Shown in pieces: positions 16,839 to 24,453 of a stretch of DNA of 32,991 bases. The translations under genes and the position numbers were made by a program. The notes under the pieces are model-generated. The model saw nothing but the letters and a program-made list of their open reading frames with translations. It made no database searches and was not told the DNA's origin. The stretch's first letter is position 1, and each line of letters begins with the position of its first letter. This DNA is from Roseomonas sp. (GTDB taxonomy: Bacteria; Pseudomonadota; Alphaproteobacteria; Acetobacterales; Acetobacteraceae): the NCBI GenBank assembly GCA_020249865.1, contig JADCEV010000137.1:1-32991 (forward strand), in the 5' to 3' direction.

Positions 16839-18278
16839 ATGGCCGAGAAAATGCTGCAATTCGTGCGCTTGGCGCAGCACCAGCCGGATAAGCGGGAAGC
16901 GACCGAACGTCGCGCAGATTGGAATGAGGTCTATCGCCCCTTCGTCGCGGAAGCGGCTTCCGAGCAGGCGTCTCGTTGCTCCCAATGCGGGGTGCCGTTT
17001 TGCCAGGTGCATTGCCCGCTGAACAACAACATCCCCGATTGGCTGAAGCTGACCGCCGAGGGCCGGCTTGAGGAAGCCTATGAGGTTGCCTCGGCCACCA
17101 ATAACTTCCCGGAGATTTGCGGCCGCGTATGCCCGCAGGATCGGCTATGCGAAGGCAATTGCGTGATCGAAAAGGGCTTCAATTCGGTCACGATTGGCGC
17201 GGTTGAAAAATACATCACCGATACGGCCTGGGAGAATGGCTGGGTAAAGCCGCCCAAGCCGGTGCGCGAACGCGCGGAGAGCATCGGTATCATCGGCGCC
17301 GGCCCGGCCGGCATGGCGGCGGCGGAACGGCTGCGCGTGCTGGGCTATCAGGTGACGATTTATGACCGGCATGACCGCGCCGGCGGGCTGATGATTTACG
17401 GTATCCCGAATTTCAAGCTGGAAAAGGATGTGGTGGTGCGCCGCTGGCAGCAATATGCCGAAGGCGGCATTGAATTCCGGCTGAATTGCGCGGTGGGGCG
17501 CGATATCTCGCTTACTGAGTTGCGCCGCAAACATGCTGCGGTGCTGATTGCGACCGGAGTGTATAAGGCGCGCGATATTTCCGTGCCCGGCGCTGATCTG
17601 CCGGGCGTAGTGGCAGCGCTGGATTTTCTGATTGCGTCCAACCGCAAGGGCCTGGGTGATGCTGTGCCCGATTTTGATTCAGGCGCGTTGAATGCCGAAG
17701 GCCGGCATGTGGTGGTGATTGGCGGCGGTGATACCGCAATGGATTGCGTGCGCACCGCCACACGCCAGGGTGCTGCTTCCGTTACCTGCCTTTATCGGCG
17801 TGACAAGGCGAATATGCCGGGGTCCATGCGCGAAGTTTATAATGCCGAAGAAGAAGGCGTGCGCTTTGAATGGCTGGCCGCGCCGGAAGCCTTTGCAGGC
17901 AAGGCGAGGGTTGAAGCCGTACGCGCCGTGCGTATGCATCTTGGATTGCCGGATGCGACAGGCCGCCAGCAGGTGGAACCCATCGCCGGCAGTGATTTCA
18001 CCCTGAAGGCCGATCTGGTGATCAAGGCGCTTGGCTTTGATCCGGAAGATTTACCGGTGATGTTCGAAGAACCTGCGCTGTCGGTCACACGCTGGGGCAC
18101 GCTGAAGGTGGATCATCGCAGCATGATGACATCGCTGCCCGGTGTTTTCGCGGCGGGCGATATTGTGCGCGGCGCATCCCTGGTGGTCTGGGGCATTCGC
18201 GATGGCCGCGATGTGGCGGAACAGATTGCGGCTTTCGTTGAAGCCGGCAAGTCAAGTATCGCAGTGGCGGCGGAGTGA
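16839..18278 (+). CDS. gltD: Glutamate synthase (NADPH) small subunit
   Basis: A 479-aa cytosolic flavoprotein that takes electrons from NADPH and passes them through FAD and Fe-S clusters to the large subunit. The N-terminal cluster domain has Cys47, 50, 55 and 59 (CSQCGVPFCQVHC) and Cys94, 98, 104 and 108 (CGRVCPQDRLCEGNC). FAD is bound at IIGAGPAGMAAAERL (GAGPAG at 153-158), NADPH at VVIGGGDTAMDCVR near 293-305, and the C-terminal FAD contact is GVFAAGDIVRGASLVVWGIRDG. Full length for the family. It precedes gltB, the reverse of the E. coli gltB-gltD order, and its stop TGA is embedded in the run of start codons of gltB. Confidence 0.98.
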   Translation: MAEKMLQFVRLAQHQPDKREATERRADWNEVYRPFVAEAASEQASRCSQCGVPFCQVHCPLNNNIPDWLKLTAEGRLEEAYEVASATNNFPEICGRVCPQDRLCEGNCVIEKGFNSVTIGAVEKYITDTAWENGWVKPPKPVRERAESIGIIGAGPAGMAAAERLRVLGYQVTIYDRHDRAGGLMIYGIPNFKLEKDVVVRRWQQYAEGGIEFRLNCAVGRDISLTELRRKHAAVLIATGVYKARDISVPGADLPGVVAALDFLIASNRKGLGDAVPDFDSGALNAEGRHVVVIGGGDTAMDCVRTATRQGAASVTCLYRRDKANMPGSMREVYNAEEEGVRFEWLAAPEAFAGKARVEAVRAVRMHLGLPDATGRQQVEPIAGSDFTLKADLVIKALGFDPEDLPVMFEEPALSVTRWGTLKVDHRSMMTSLPGVFAAGDIVRGASLVVWGIRDGRDVAEQIAAFVEAGKSSIAVAAE

Positions 18279-18283
18279 TGATG

Positions 18284-21200
18284 ATGAACGACATGGCACA
18301 AGACATTGCCCTGATGCGCGCTGAAGCTGCGCGCCTTGCTACCGAAGCGCATATTGACCTGACGGAACATGATGCCTGCGGTGTTGGCCTGGTGGCCGCG
18401 CTGGATGGCAAGCCGCGGCGGGCGGTGGTGCAGGCCGGCATTGATGCCCTGCGCGCGGTTTGGCATCGCGGTGCGGTGGATGCCGATGGCAAGACTGGTG
18501 ATGGTGCGGGCATTCATGTCGAAATCCCGCAGGATTTCTTCGCCGCCGTGGTGGAACGCGGTGGTGATCGGTTGCGCCCGGGGCGCATCGCGGTTGGTCA
18601 GGTGTTTTTGCCGAAATCGGACCTCGGCGCACAGGAACGCTGCCGGCAGATTGTGGAAACCGAGATTCTCAATGCTGGCTACGCCATTTATGGTTGGCGG
18701 CAAGTGCCGATCAATGTTGCCTGCATCGGCGAAAAAGCCAACGCAACACGGCCCGAGATCGAACAAATCCTGATCCATGACCCGGAACAGCGCGATATCG
18801 CGACCATTGAACGCGATATGTATGTGATTCGCCGGCGGATCGAAAAACAGGCCATCGCGGCGCAGATTGCGGAACTTTATCTTTGTTCGCTCTCCGCGCG
18901 GTCCATCATCTATAAGGGCATGTTCCTGGCCGAAGCGCTGACGGAATTCTACCCTGATCTGTTGGATGAGCGTTTTGTCAGCCGCTTCGCGATTTATCAT
19001 CAGCGCTATTCCACCAATACCTTCCCGACCTGGCGGCTGGCGCAGCCTTTCCGCACGCTGGCGCATAATGGCGAAATCAATACGCTGCATGGCAATGTGA
19101 ATTGGATGAAGTCGCATGAAACGCGGCTATCGCATCCTTTGCTCGATCCCTTCATGGAAGATATCAAGCCGGTGGTGCAGGCAGGTGGTTCTGACACGGC
19201 GACACTGGATAACGTGTTTGAATTGCTGGTGCGCGCCGGGCGCGATGCGCCCATGGCCAAGGCGCTGCTGATCCCGGAAAGCCTTGGCAATAACGCAACC
19301 ATACCGCCGGCGCATCGCGACCTGTTCCTTTACTGCAACGCAGTCATGGAACCCTGGGATGGCCCGGCAGCGATTTGCGCGACCGATGGGCGCTGGGTGG
19401 TGGCGGGGCTGGATCGCAATGGCCTGCGGCCACTTCGCTACAGCATCACTTCCGATGGCATGCTGATTGTGGGCTCCGAGACCGGCATGGTGAAGCTGGC
19501 CGAAGATCAGATCATCCAAAAGGGCCGCGTTGGTCCTGGCCAATGCATCGGCGTTGACCTGGATGAGGGGCGGTTCTTCGAAGACAAGGCGCTGAAGGAT
19601 TTGATCTCGGCCCGCAAGCCCTTCGGCCAATGGACCGAACGCACGACGCGCATTGATGAAATCGTGAAGGCCGAAGCCGATGAACGCGCGAACCTCACCG
19701 GTGAGGATTTGCGCCGCCGTCAGCTTTCCGTGGGTTATACGCTGGAGGAATTGGAATCCATCCTGCACCCCATGGTGGAAGACGCCAATGAGGCGGTGGG
19801 GTCCATGGGTGATGATACGCCGATTGCGGTGCTGTCTGAACAATATCGCGGCCTGCATCATTATTTCCGGCAGGCCTTCAGCCAGGTGACCAATCCGCCG
19901 ATTGATAGCCTGCGTGAGACGCGCGTGATGACGCTGAAGACGCGGCTCGGTAATCTTGGAAATATCCTGGATGAGGACCCGACCCAATGTGACATGCTGA
20001 TGCTGGATAGCCCCGTGCTGTCCAATGCCGAATTCGATGCCATGCGCGCCTATATGGGCACAACCGCCTGTGTGGTGGATTGCACTTTTCCGGTAGCGGA
20101 AGGTGAGGCAGGGCTGCGCCGCCACATTGAACGCATCCGGCGCGAGGCCGAAGAAGGGGTGCGTTCCGGCTGCGCCCATGTGATCCTGACGGATGAGGCG
20201 CAATGCGCCGAACGCGCCGTGATCCCGATGATCCTATCAGTGGGCGCGGTGCAGACGCATCTGGTGAAGAATGGGCTGCGTACCTTTACCTCGCTCAATG
20301 TCCGGGTCGCGGAATGCCTGGATGTGCATTATGTCGCGGTGCTGATTGGTGCGGGTGCCACCACGGTGAATGCCTATCTGGCGCAGGAAAGCATCGCGGA
20401 TCGGCACAGGCGCGGCCTGTTCGGTGCCATGTCTTTGCGTGAAGCGGTTGGGCGCTACAAGAAGGCGGTGGATAAGGGCCTGCTCAAGGTCATGTCCAAG
20501 ATGGGGATTGGCGTCTTGTCTTCCTATCGCGGCGGCATGAATTTCGAAGCGATCGGGCTTTCCCGCGCGCTGGTGGCGGAATTCTTCCCCGGCACGCCTT
20601 CACGCATTTCCGGCATCGGGCTTTCCGGCATTGCGCGGCGTGTGCTCGCCTTGCACGCAAAAGCCTGGGCGGAAGGTGCAGTGACGTTGCCGATTGGTGG
20701 GCTTTACAAGCTCCGTCGCCGTGGTGAGGCGCATGCTTTTGACGGCACGCTGATCCATACACTGCAAAGCGCGGTGGAGAGCGAAAGCTATCAAACCTTC
20801 AAGCGCTATTCGGATGCGGTGCGGCGCTTGCCTCCAGTTGCGCTGCGCGATCTGCTCGATTTCCGCACCGAAGGCCGCGCGCGGATTGCGCTGGAAGAGG
20901 TGGAAAGCATCACGGAAATCCGAAAGCGCCTGGTGGCCCCAGGCATTTCGCTTGGCGCCCTTAGCCCTGAAGCACATGAAACGCTTTCCATTGCCATGAA
21001 CCGCATTGGTGCGCGGAGTGACTCCGGCGAAGGTGGCGAAGACCCGGCGCGTGCCAAGCCGCGCGCCAATGGTGATAATGCCAATTCCGCGATCAAGCAG
21101 ATTGCCTCTGGCCGCTTTGGCGTGACGGCGGAATACCTCAACAATTGCCGGGAGATTGAAATCAAGGTCGCGCAGGGTGCCAAGCCTGGTGAGGGCGGGC

Positions 21201-22813
21201 AATTGCCCGGCTTCAAGGTGACGGGGCTGATTGCGAAGCTGCGTCATTCCACGCCCGGCGTCATGCTGATCAGCCCGCCGCCGCATCATGATATCTATTC
21301 GATCGAGGATTTGGCGCAGCTGATTTATGATCTGAAGCAGATCAACCCGGATGCGACGGTATGTGTGAAACTCGTCAGCCGTTCGGGCATTGGCACCATT
21401 GCGGCTGGTGTGGCGAAGGCGAAAGCAGACGCGATTCTAGTCTCCGGCCATTCCGGTGGCACCGGTGCCTCTCCGCAATCTTCCATCAAATATGCTGGCC
21501 TGCCCTGGGAAATGGGGCTGTCTGAGACGCATCAGGTTTTATTGCTCAATCGGCTACGGCATCGCGTCAAGCTCCGCACGGATGGCGGTATCAAGACCGG
21601 GCGCGATGTGGTGATTGCCGCCATGCTGGGCGCCGAGGAATTCGGCATTGGCACGGCATCGCTTGTGGCGATGGGCTGCATCATGGTGCGGCAATGCCAT
21701 TCCAATACCTGCCCGGTTGGCGTCTGCACGCAGGACGAGGCTTTGCGCGCCAAATTCGCCGGCAGCCCGGAGAAGGTGATCAATCTTTTCTCCTTCATCG
21801 CCGAAGAAGTGCGCGAGATTCTGGCAAGCCTCGGCATGCGGAAGCTCACCGATGTGATTGGCCGCACCGATCTCCTGCAACAGGTCAGCCGCGGGTCTGA
21901 GGATCTGGATGACCTCGACCTCAATCCGCTGCTGGTGCAGGCCGATGCTGGCGCCTTCACACCTTATTGCACGCTGGAAGGCCGCAATGAGGTGCCGGAG
22001 ACCTTGGATGCGGAAATGATCCGCGATGCGGATGCGCTGTTCCGCCATGGCGAAAAGATGCAGTTGCAATACAATATCCGCAACACGCATCGCGCCATTG
22101 GCACCAAGGTGTCTTCCCGCATCGTGCGGCAATTCGGCATGACAGGGCTGCAGGCCGGGCATTTGACCGTGCGGCTGCGCGGCAGTGCCGGCCAATCACT
22201 CGGCGCCTTTGGCGTGCGCGGCTTGAAGCTGGAAGTCTTCGGCGATGCCAATGATTATGTTGGCAAGGGCTTGTCGGGCGCTTCCATTGTGGTGCGCCCC
22301 GCGCCTTCCTCCAGCCTGATCTCCAATGACAATACCATCATCGGCAATACGGTGCTGTATGGCGCCACGGCTGGGGAGCTTTTCGCGGCTGGCCAGGCCG
22401 GTGAGCGCTTCGCCGTGCGCAATTCCGGCGCCATTGCCGTGGTGGAAGGCTGCGGCGCCAATGGCTGTGAATACATGACCGGCGGCACGGTGGTGATCCT
22501 GGGTGCGGTTGGCGATAATTACGGCGCGGGTTTCACCGGCGGTCAGGCTTTTGTCTATGATGCGGACGGCACTTTCGAAAAGCGCATCAATCCGGAAACG
22601 CTGCTCTGGTCGCGCCTTACCCATCCGCATTGGGAAGAAGCGCTGCGCGATCTGATCGCGCGCCACGTCACCGAAACCGGCAGCCGTTTCGCCGCGCGCC
22701 TGTTGAATGAATGGGCGACGGAACGTGGCCGCTTCTGGCATGTGGTGCCGAAGGAATATGCGCAATATCTCCCGGTACCGATGAGCGAAGTGCCAGCCAT
22801 TGCGGCGGAGTAA
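18284..22813 (+). CDS. gltB: Glutamate synthase (NADPH) large subunit
   Basis: A 1509-aa enzyme that moves the glutamine amide nitrogen to 2-oxoglutarate. A propeptide of about 31 residues precedes the catalytic Cys32 (HDACGVGLVA), which becomes the N-terminus of the class II amidotransferase domain. The FMN domain includes LVSGHSGGTGASPQSS near residue 1050, and the 3Fe-4S cluster ligands are Cys1132, Cys1138 and Cys1143 (C-x5-C-x4-C). The C-terminal beta-helix domain contains Gly-rich repeats such as GCGANGCEYMTGGTVVILG. Four in-frame starts are stacked (GTG 18275, ATG 18278, 18281, 18284); GGAG at 18272-18275 spaces best with 18284. The short gap and overlap imply translation coupled to gltD. 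Complete, no frameshift. Confidence 0.97.
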   Translation: MNDMAQDIALMRAEAARLATEAHIDLTEHDACGVGLVAALDGKPRRAVVQAGIDALRAVWHRGAVDADGKTGDGAGIHVEIPQDFFAAVVERGGDRLRPGRIAVGQVFLPKSDLGAQERCRQIVETEILNAGYAIYGWRQVPINVACIGEKANATRPEIEQILIHDPEQRDIATIERDMYVIRRRIEKQAIAAQIAELYLCSLSARSIIYKGMFLAEALTEFYPDLLDERFVSRFAIYHQRYSTNTFPTWRLAQPFRTLAHNGEINTLHGNVNWMKSHETRLSHPLLDPFMEDIKPVVQAGGSDTATLDNVFELLVRAGRDAPMAKALLIPESLGNNATIPPAHRDLFLYCNAVMEPWDGPAAICATDGRWVVAGLDRNGLRPLRYSITSDGMLIVGSETGMVKLAEDQIIQKGRVGPGQCIGVDLDEGRFFEDKALKDLISARKPFGQWTERTTRIDEIVKAEADERANLTGEDLRRRQLSVGYTLEELESILHPMVEDANEAVGSMGDDTPIAVLSEQYRGLHHYFRQAFSQVTNPPIDSLRETRVMTLKTRLGNLGNILDEDPTQCDMLMLDSPVLSNAEFDAMRAYMGTTACVVDCTFPVAEGEAGLRRHIERIRREAEEGVRSGCAHVILTDEAQCAERAVIPMILSVGAVQTHLVKNGLRTFTSLNVRVAECLDVHYVAVLIGAGATTVNAYLAQESIADRHRRGLFGAMSLREAVGRYKKAVDKGLLKVMSKMGIGVLSSYRGGMNFEAIGLSRALVAEFFPGTPSRISGIGLSGIARRVLALHAKAWAEGAVTLPIGGLYKLRRRGEAHAFDGTLIHTLQSAVESESYQTFKRYSDAVRRLPPVALRDLLDFRTEGRARIALEEVESITEIRKRLVAPGISLGALSPEAHETLSIAMNRIGARSDSGEGGEDPARAKPRANGDNANSAIKQIASGRFGVTAEYLNNCREIEIKVAQGAKPGEGGQLPGFKVTGLIAKLRHSTPGVMLISPPPHHDIYSIEDLAQLIYDLKQINPDATVCVKLVSRSGIGTIAAGVAKAKADAILVSGHSGGTGASPQSSIKYAGLPWEMGLSETHQVLLLNRLRHRVKLRTDGGIKTGRDVVIAAMLGAEEFGIGTASLVAMGCIMVRQCHSNTCPVGVCTQDEALRAKFAGSPEKVINLFSFIAEEVREILASLGMRKLTDVIGRTDLLQQVSRGSEDLDDLDLNPLLVQADAGAFTPYCTLEGRNEVPETLDAEMIRDADALFRHGEKMQLQYNIRNTHRAIGTKVSSRIVRQFGMTGLQAGHLTVRLRGSAGQSLGAFGVRGLKLEVFGDANDYVGKGLSGASIVVRPAPSSSLISNDNTIIGNTVLYGATAGELFAAGQAGERFAVRNSGAIAVVEGCGANGCEYMTGGTVVILGAVGDNYGAGFTGGQAFVYDADGTFEKRINPETLLWSRLTHPHWEEALRDLIARHVTETGSRFAARLLNEWATERGRFWHVVPKEYAQYLPVPMSEVPAIAAE

Positions 22814-22852
22814 GGCCATCCAAAACCACCAGCACGCTGAAAGGAATTGGGA

Positions 22853-23248
22853 ATGTCAATCGAACAGATGGCCCATTATCAAAGCAAGCTTGCCTTTGAG
22901 ATGGATTCCTGGGACCTGCATGTCGCGCTCAGCAATAATGAGGCTTTGGTGGTCGTGGATGGCCGATCCGAAGCGGCCTTTGCGAAGGAACATATCCCCG
23001 GTGCGATCAACCTGCCGCATCGGGGTATTTCCACACTCAGCACCGAAGCCCTGGACAAATCGAAGACCTATATCTGCTATTGCGATGGCATTGGGTGTAA
23101 CGGTTCAACCAAGACCGCGCTCAAATTGCTGACCCTTGGCTTCAAGGTGCGTGAATTGATCGGTGGCCTGGATTGGTGGAAGCGCGATGGCTATCAGACG
23201 GCGGGGCTTGAAGGCCGCGCCGGTAAGCCGGTTGGTTGTGGCTGCTGA
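22853..23248 (+). CDS. Rhodanese-like sulfurtransferase domain protein
   Basis: A 131-aa single-domain rhodanese. VVVDGRSEAAFAKEHIPGAINLPH (residues 33-56) is the CH2A-type motif, and the active-site loop reads CYCDGIGCNGSTK with the expected catalytic Cys77 followed by a second Cys82, so the loop is the Cys-rich variant rather than the usual CxxGxR. A Cys pair also ends the protein (GCGC). The ATG at 22853 has AAGGAA at 22841-22846; an in-frame TTG at 22847 is unlikely. It lies 39 bp after gltB on the same strand. Substrate unknown; sulfur transfer or thiol redox roles are possible. Confidence 0.9.
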   Translation: MSIEQMAHYQSKLAFEMDSWDLHVALSNNEALVVVDGRSEAAFAKEHIPGAINLPHRGISTLSTEALDKSKTYICYCDGIGCNGSTKTALKLLTLGFKVRELIGGLDWWKRDGYQTAGLEGRAGKPVGCGC

Positions 23249-23289
23249 AAGCCATTCCCCAAGGCGCGTAGCCGATCTAGGCTCGTGCC

Positions 23290-24435
23290 ATGGGGCCCAA
23301 TACTTGCCATGACATAGCCGATCTGCGGGCAGCCGCGCGCCGGCGCTTGCCGCGCGGTCTATTCGATTATGTGGATCGCGGCTGCGATGGGGATATCGGC
23401 ATTGCGCGGAACCGCGCGGCGTTTGAAGCCATCACCTTCGCGCCACGTGTATTGCGTGGCATCGCGCAGCGCAGCACGGCAATCACGCTGTTTGGCCAAA
23501 ACCTCATCATGCCGGCGGCGATTGCGCCAATGAGCCCCGCCGGGCTGTTGTGGCATGAAGGCGAAGGCAAGCTTGCCGCCGCCGCGCGTATTTTCGGCAT
23601 TCCCTATACGCTGCCGACAGAATCCATGACTGGGCTGGAGGACATCAGCGCCATAATGGCGGGCAGCCCTTGGTGGTTTCAGCTTTATGTCTGGGCCGAC
23701 AAGGCGGAAAGCCTACGCTTGGTGGAGCAAGTCGCCGCTGCCGGAGCCTCGGTCCTGCTGCTGACGGTGGATACCGCAGTCGCGCCCTATCGCGCCTTCA
23801 ATTATCGCAGCGGCTTGGCCACGCCCTTCAAGCCAGGCTTCAGGAACATCACGGATATGCTCACGCATCCGCGCTGGCTGCTTGGCACCATGGGGCGTTA
23901 TGCGCTGACAACCGGCGTGCCGCGCATGCTGAACCATCCCGGCGCGCCGGGTGCGCTGGTGGGGGGTGGGCCGCGCACCAGGCTCAATGGCGGCATTACC
24001 TGGGAAGATGTGATGGAGCTACGCCGAATTTGGCCCGGCAAGCTGCTGGTGAAGGGCATTTTGCGGGCTGATGATGCACGCCGCGCCATTGAAGCCGGCG
24101 CTGACGGGGTGGTGGTGTCCAATCACGGTGCGCGCAATCTGGATGGTACGGCGCCTTCCATCACCGCGCTGCCTGCGATTGCGGCCGAGATCGGCCAGCA
24201 TGGCACCATCCTGCTTGATAGCGGCATCCGCCATGGCGCGGATATCGCGCGCGCCTTGGCGCTTGGCGCTGATGCGGTACTGCTGGGGCGTGCGGTTTTG
24301 TTTGGCCTGGCGGCTTATGGGCAGGCCGGTGCGGCGCGCGCCTTGCAATTACTGCGGCATGAATTCGAAACCGCCATGGCGCTATTGGGCGCGACTTCCC
24401 CAGCCGAGATCACGCGTGATCTGGTACTGGCCTGA
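23290..24435 (+). CDS. FMN-dependent alpha-hydroxy-acid dehydrogenase/oxidase
   Basis: A 381-aa TIM-barrel flavoprotein of the lactate/mandelate dehydrogenase and glycolate oxidase family, which oxidises 2-hydroxy acids to 2-oxo acids. Recognisable parts are LFDYVDRG near residue 25, MPAAIAPMSPAGL near 77, WWFQLYVW near 130, LLLTVDTAV, the catalytic-loop block VVSNHGARNLDGT (His279, Arg282), LLDSGIRHGADIARALALGADAVLLGR (FMN phosphate site) and a final short helix. The loop normally reads HGGRQLDG; here Gly280-equivalent is followed by Ala and Gln is Asn, and the usual STxS-x-E block is PTESMTGLEDI. So the substrate range may differ from lactate or mandelate. 41 bp after the rhodanese gene. 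Confidence 0.9.
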   Translation: MGPNTCHDIADLRAAARRRLPRGLFDYVDRGCDGDIGIARNRAAFEAITFAPRVLRGIAQRSTAITLFGQNLIMPAAIAPMSPAGLLWHEGEGKLAAAARIFGIPYTLPTESMTGLEDISAIMAGSPWWFQLYVWADKAESLRLVEQVAAAGASVLLLTVDTAVAPYRAFNYRSGLATPFKPGFRNITDMLTHPRWLLGTMGRYALTTGVPRMLNHPGAPGALVGGGPRTRLNGGITWEDVMELRRIWPGKLLVKGILRADDARRAIEAGADGVVVSNHGARNLDGTAPSITALPAIAAEIGQHGTILLDSGIRHGADIARALALGADAVLLGRAVLFGLAAYGQAGAARALQLLRHEFETAMALLGATSPAEITRDLVLA

Positions 24436-24453
24436 AGTAGCGCCCAATTCCAC

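Noticed and set aside
20600-21289. Long minus-strand frame within gltB
   Set aside because: No family resemblance; gltB is continuous and complete on the plus strand.
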